NCBI RefSeq assembly: GCF_013141915.1
Contig: NZ_SROX01000020.1
Coordinates: 62,001 to 126,000 of the forward strand
Direction of reading: 5' to 3'
Length of the DNA stretch: 64,000 bases
DNA from: Cupriavidus necator
Lineage (GTDB): Bacteria > Pseudomonadota > Gammaproteobacteria > Burkholderiales > Burkholderiaceae
Position numbers and translations under genes: made by a program
Notes under the pieces: generated by a model
Told to the model about the DNA's origin: nothing
The model's database searches: none
What the model saw: only the letters and a program-made list of their open reading frames with translations
Part shown: one piece after another, positions 62,601 through 64,000 of the stretch
How positions within the stretch are numbered: the stretch's first letter is position 1
Layout: each line of letters starts with the position of its first letter

Positions 62601-64000
62601 GCGCAGCCGGCGCAGCACCGCGGTGTCCAGCGGCATCGAGGTGGCCAGGGCACGCACCGTGTTCAGGTCCAGCGAGGGCGCCTTCAGCGAAAACTGGTTC
62701 AGCGTGCCGTCCCTGGCCCTGGCCCAGCCGATGGCGACCTTGCGCATGCCTTCACGCCAGCTGCCGTCGGCCACGGCGGCTGCATTGCTGTGGTCGGGCA
62801 CCGCGGGCTGTTGGGCCTGCAGCGGCTGCCACAGCAGCGTGTCGACGGTCAGCAGGTTGCTGCCGTCGCGTTCGGTCCGGTGCAGCAGCAGGGCCTGTGC
62901 ATTGGCCAGCCGCAGCGGCGCCGCGGCGCCGGCCAGTTGCAGGTCGACCCCGCTGGCACGCAGCCGGGTCTGGCTGCGCACGATGCGCCCCTGGCGGAAT
63001 TCAATACTGCCGTCGGTGCTGAAGGTACCGCTGGCGACCCGCTCGAACATCGCCAGGTAGCGCTGCAGCACCGGCAGCTGCAACTGGCTGAGGTCCCAGG
63101 TGGCCTGGCCGGTCCAGTGGCGCCAGTTGCCGGCGCTGTGCAGGTAGTCGTCGCGGAAGGTGGAGCGCACCTCCAGCGGGCGCGGGCCCAGTGCCGGCGA
63201 GCGCGCTTCGAGATGGAAGGTGTGGCGTGCGCCGTCGCGGCGGGTGTCGAGGCGGATTTCGCCGATGTCGAGCCGGGGCAGGCCCGCCTTCTCGTCGAGC
63301 CAGCGCAGCTTGCCGTCGGACAGCGCCACGCGTCCCTGCGACATCAGCCAGCCCAGGAAGCGGTCGTCGTCCTGCTGGCCGCCGGTGGCATCGACCACCA
63401 TGCCGCCGACCAGCAGCCGGCCTTCGGGGGTGCGGCGCACCAGGATGTCGGTGCCGCTGGCGCTCAGGCTGACAAACTGCAGGTTCATGCTGACCAGCGA
63501 ACGCCACGCCAGCTTCCCGTCCAGCGTGGCGGCCGACAGCAGCACGCGCTGCTGGGCGTCCACCGCGCTCAGGCCGCGGGCGCGGAAGGCGGGATGCCAG
63601 CCGTCCCAATACGTATCGAGCGAAGCGATCCTGACCTGGGCCGAGAGCGCCTGCGCGCCGCGCTGTTCCAGCCACTCGCGCGCGGCGGATGCCTGCGGCC
63701 ACAGTACAAAGCGGATCAGCAGGCCCGCCGCCAGCGCCAGCATGGCCAGCACCAATGCCAGACGCAGCAGGGCGCGCCCCAGGCTGCGCCAGAACGGATG
63801 GCGCACGGCCGCGGCGGCGGTCCGGGCACCGGCGCGGGCCAGCGCCCGGGCGCGGGTCCAGCCGGAGGCCTGGCGCGAGGCGTCTGGGGTTTCAATGGCA
63901 GGGGAGCTGCCGGGCCGCGCGGCAGGCAGCGTGGGCAGTGTGGTGGCGGCCTCGTGCCCGCCCGCGCCGCCATTGGGGGGAGAACCGTCAGCGGGTTGTG
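59640..64000 (-). CDS. yhdP: YhdP-family (AsmA-like) giant envelope protein, 5' end outside the window
   Basis: Very large envelope protein (1388 aa visible from a GTG at 63806, more upstream). One N-terminal membrane anchor (LLRLALVLAMLALAAGLLIRF) is followed by a long beta-rich periplasmic body. The C-terminal block LATLDFRTLSGRGLLFDRIA-like sequence and the DLHVAVVPRINATTTSIAAA stretch fit AsmA/YhdP proteins, which form bridges moving phospholipid to the outer membrane. The frame is open to base 64000 with no stop and no ATG; the GTG at 63806 lacks a ribosome site, so the true start likely lies beyond the edge. Confidence 0.85.
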   Translation of the reverse strand, partial: QPADGSPPNGGAGGHEAATTLPTLPAARPGSSPAIETPDASRQASGWTRARALARAGARTAAAAVRHPFWRSLGRALLRLALVLAMLALAAGLLIRFVLWPQASAAREWLEQRGAQALSAQVRIASLDTYWDGWHPAFRARGLSAVDAQQRVLLSAATLDGKLAWRSLVSMNLQFVSLSASGTDILVRRTPEGRLLVGGMVVDATGGQQDDDRFLGWLMSQGRVALSDGKLRWLDEKAGLPRLDIGEIRLDTRRDGARHTFHLEARSPALGPRPLEVRSTFRDDYLHSAGNWRHWTGQATWDLSQLQLPVLQRYLAMFERVASGTFSTDGSIEFRQGRIVRSQTRLRASGVDLQLAGAAAPLRLANAQALLLHRTERDGSNLLTVDTLLWQPLQAQQPAVPDHSNAAAVADGSWREGMRKVAIGWARARDGTLNQFSLKAPSLDLNTVRALATSMPLDTAVLRRLRALQPAGHLDNLNLNWTRARAGMLERGGGKPHYSIQGTLRDVSVNGQPAVPALDAAGHPRLGTPGFSHLSGTFAFDDQQGTARFEGNDAALVLPGLFEDPRLPFDQIGGELRWQHRDGKLAVTLDSVRFANADAAGSVRGSWREGGDGVSGIADLAGEMTRAKVARVPRYLPLSIPAGTRHYLAGALAGGEAAGVSFVLRGDLAHFPFQAPHEKAGEFRVEVPIEHVSYQIAPHDSPQAPHEPAPGTAGGASPWPVFTDIAGRVVFDRGGMTFLARRATVQDIAGVTLQDVSGRIDDLSPRGKLAIDGSAAGPVQGFVRYINASPVREWTGHVADAAKASGHGELKLSLEMPLEHADAARVDGRFRFPGNDVVLSPQLPALGNANGVITFNEHGFGLENLRARLLGGEVRLGGGTQPDGTTRVSASGQASGAGLREAAAGTALAPLAARMEGSTGYSAVVAVRERQVQVQLNTELNGMALQLPAPLAKAAAPALPLRVELRPAAHAANAAGAARAGTDELAVQLGNVLNARYLLRRDSGSNGFEVLAGGIGVQQAAPLPAAGVSAAATFDQLDIDAWRAAFAGGNAGSGSSAVAGAGEPPSPFLPSRIALRARALHGMGRTLDEVSLDASREADGWNARVDSRQIAGAVQWRPGGPSAAGSLRLRLARLNVPDANDEHNVVDALASSIDTLPAIDLVADQFMLRGHDFGKLEVNAHTDLGAGGADPVWTLDKLQIEQPGATLTGNGSWRVPRRLRADASAERRTLLSFAIDVRDAGATLDRLGLPHTLSDGKGKLEGRVAWRGSPLSIDYPTLTGKLSLDLENGQILSVEPGAARLLGVLSLQGLLRFATLDFRTLSGRGLLFDRIAGSGTIENGVGTIQDFQLRSPQIIASMRGSANLLRETQDLHVAVVPRINATTTSIAAAFINPALGIGTLAAQLLFADEFSKMFTQHYRISGSWANPQVGKVEDNKAQGPTFQNRADPAFPR

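Overview
The window is high-GC, densely coded bacterial DNA. Gene content and order point to a Burkholderiales betaproteobacterium of the Cupriavidus/Ralstonia type: a urea transporter joined to a urease operon with ureJ between ureA and ureB, a cyoABCD quinol oxidase, a Bug-type periplasmic binding protein, a clade I nos cluster, and many lipoproteins and LysR regulators. It reads as chromosome. I found no tRNA, rRNA, insertion sequence, CRISPR array or replication origin.

Layout. 103-4071 (+): cyoABCD, ubiquinol oxidase, ending at a strong hairpin shared with a convergent gamma-glutamyltransferase (4150-6204, -). 6205-6654: regulatory region with two NtrC-like sites and a near-perfect sigma-54 promoter. 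6655-18447 (+): urtABCDE then ureD-ureA-ureJ-ureB-ureC-ureE-ureF-ureG, one nitrogen-controlled unit for urea import and hydrolysis. 18444-20747: XRE regulator, duplicated cupin-like protein and a GST. 20903-23282: acyl-CoA dehydrogenase with a divergent LysR regulator. 23575-27665: CAP-domain lipoprotein, second gamma-glutamyltransferase and an unknown membrane protein. 27792-32076 (-): acyl-CoA catabolic operon (3-hydroxyacyl-CoA dehydrogenase, enoyl-CoA hydratase, histidine phosphatase, APH-type kinase). 32261-40805: GST, aminotransferase, orphan PIN protein, yaaA, M14 carboxypeptidase, Lys/Ser-tailed lipoprotein, N-formylglutamate amidohydrolase with a Bug protein, and a LysR regulator. 40912-43611 (-): MoxR ATPase, acetyltransferase, VWA protein. 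44154-44910 (+): two small c-type cytochromes. 44991-54481: nitrous oxide reduction cluster, apbE (-) divergent from nosZ-R-D-F-Y-L (+). 54526-55605 (-): DAHP synthase aroG behind a Phe/Tyr leader-peptide attenuator. 56118-64000: methyltransferase, tldD, a nitrilase-family amidase and a YhdP-like giant protein that runs off the window.

How the parts work together. The urt and ure genes make one urea-scavenging module: import, hydrolysis by a nickel enzyme, and nickel insertion by UreDEFG, with expression predicted to follow nitrogen starvation through NtrC and sigma-54. The nos genes encode the reductase, its copper-supply proteins, the flavo-iron-sulfur protein NosR and the flavin transferase that should load NosR. 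The acyl-CoA dehydrogenase at 20903 and the kinase at 27792 look like the two halves of the fused animal proteins ACAD10/ACAD11, which suggests catabolism of 4-hydroxyacyl-CoA-like substrates.

The strongest new observation is the aroG leader. It has a 23-codon peptide with six consecutive Phe/Tyr codons, four complementary RNA segments and a U-tract terminator. Four copies of a dispersed CTCCCCTCTCCCGC-type palindrome also occur between genes, two of them inside the urea operon.
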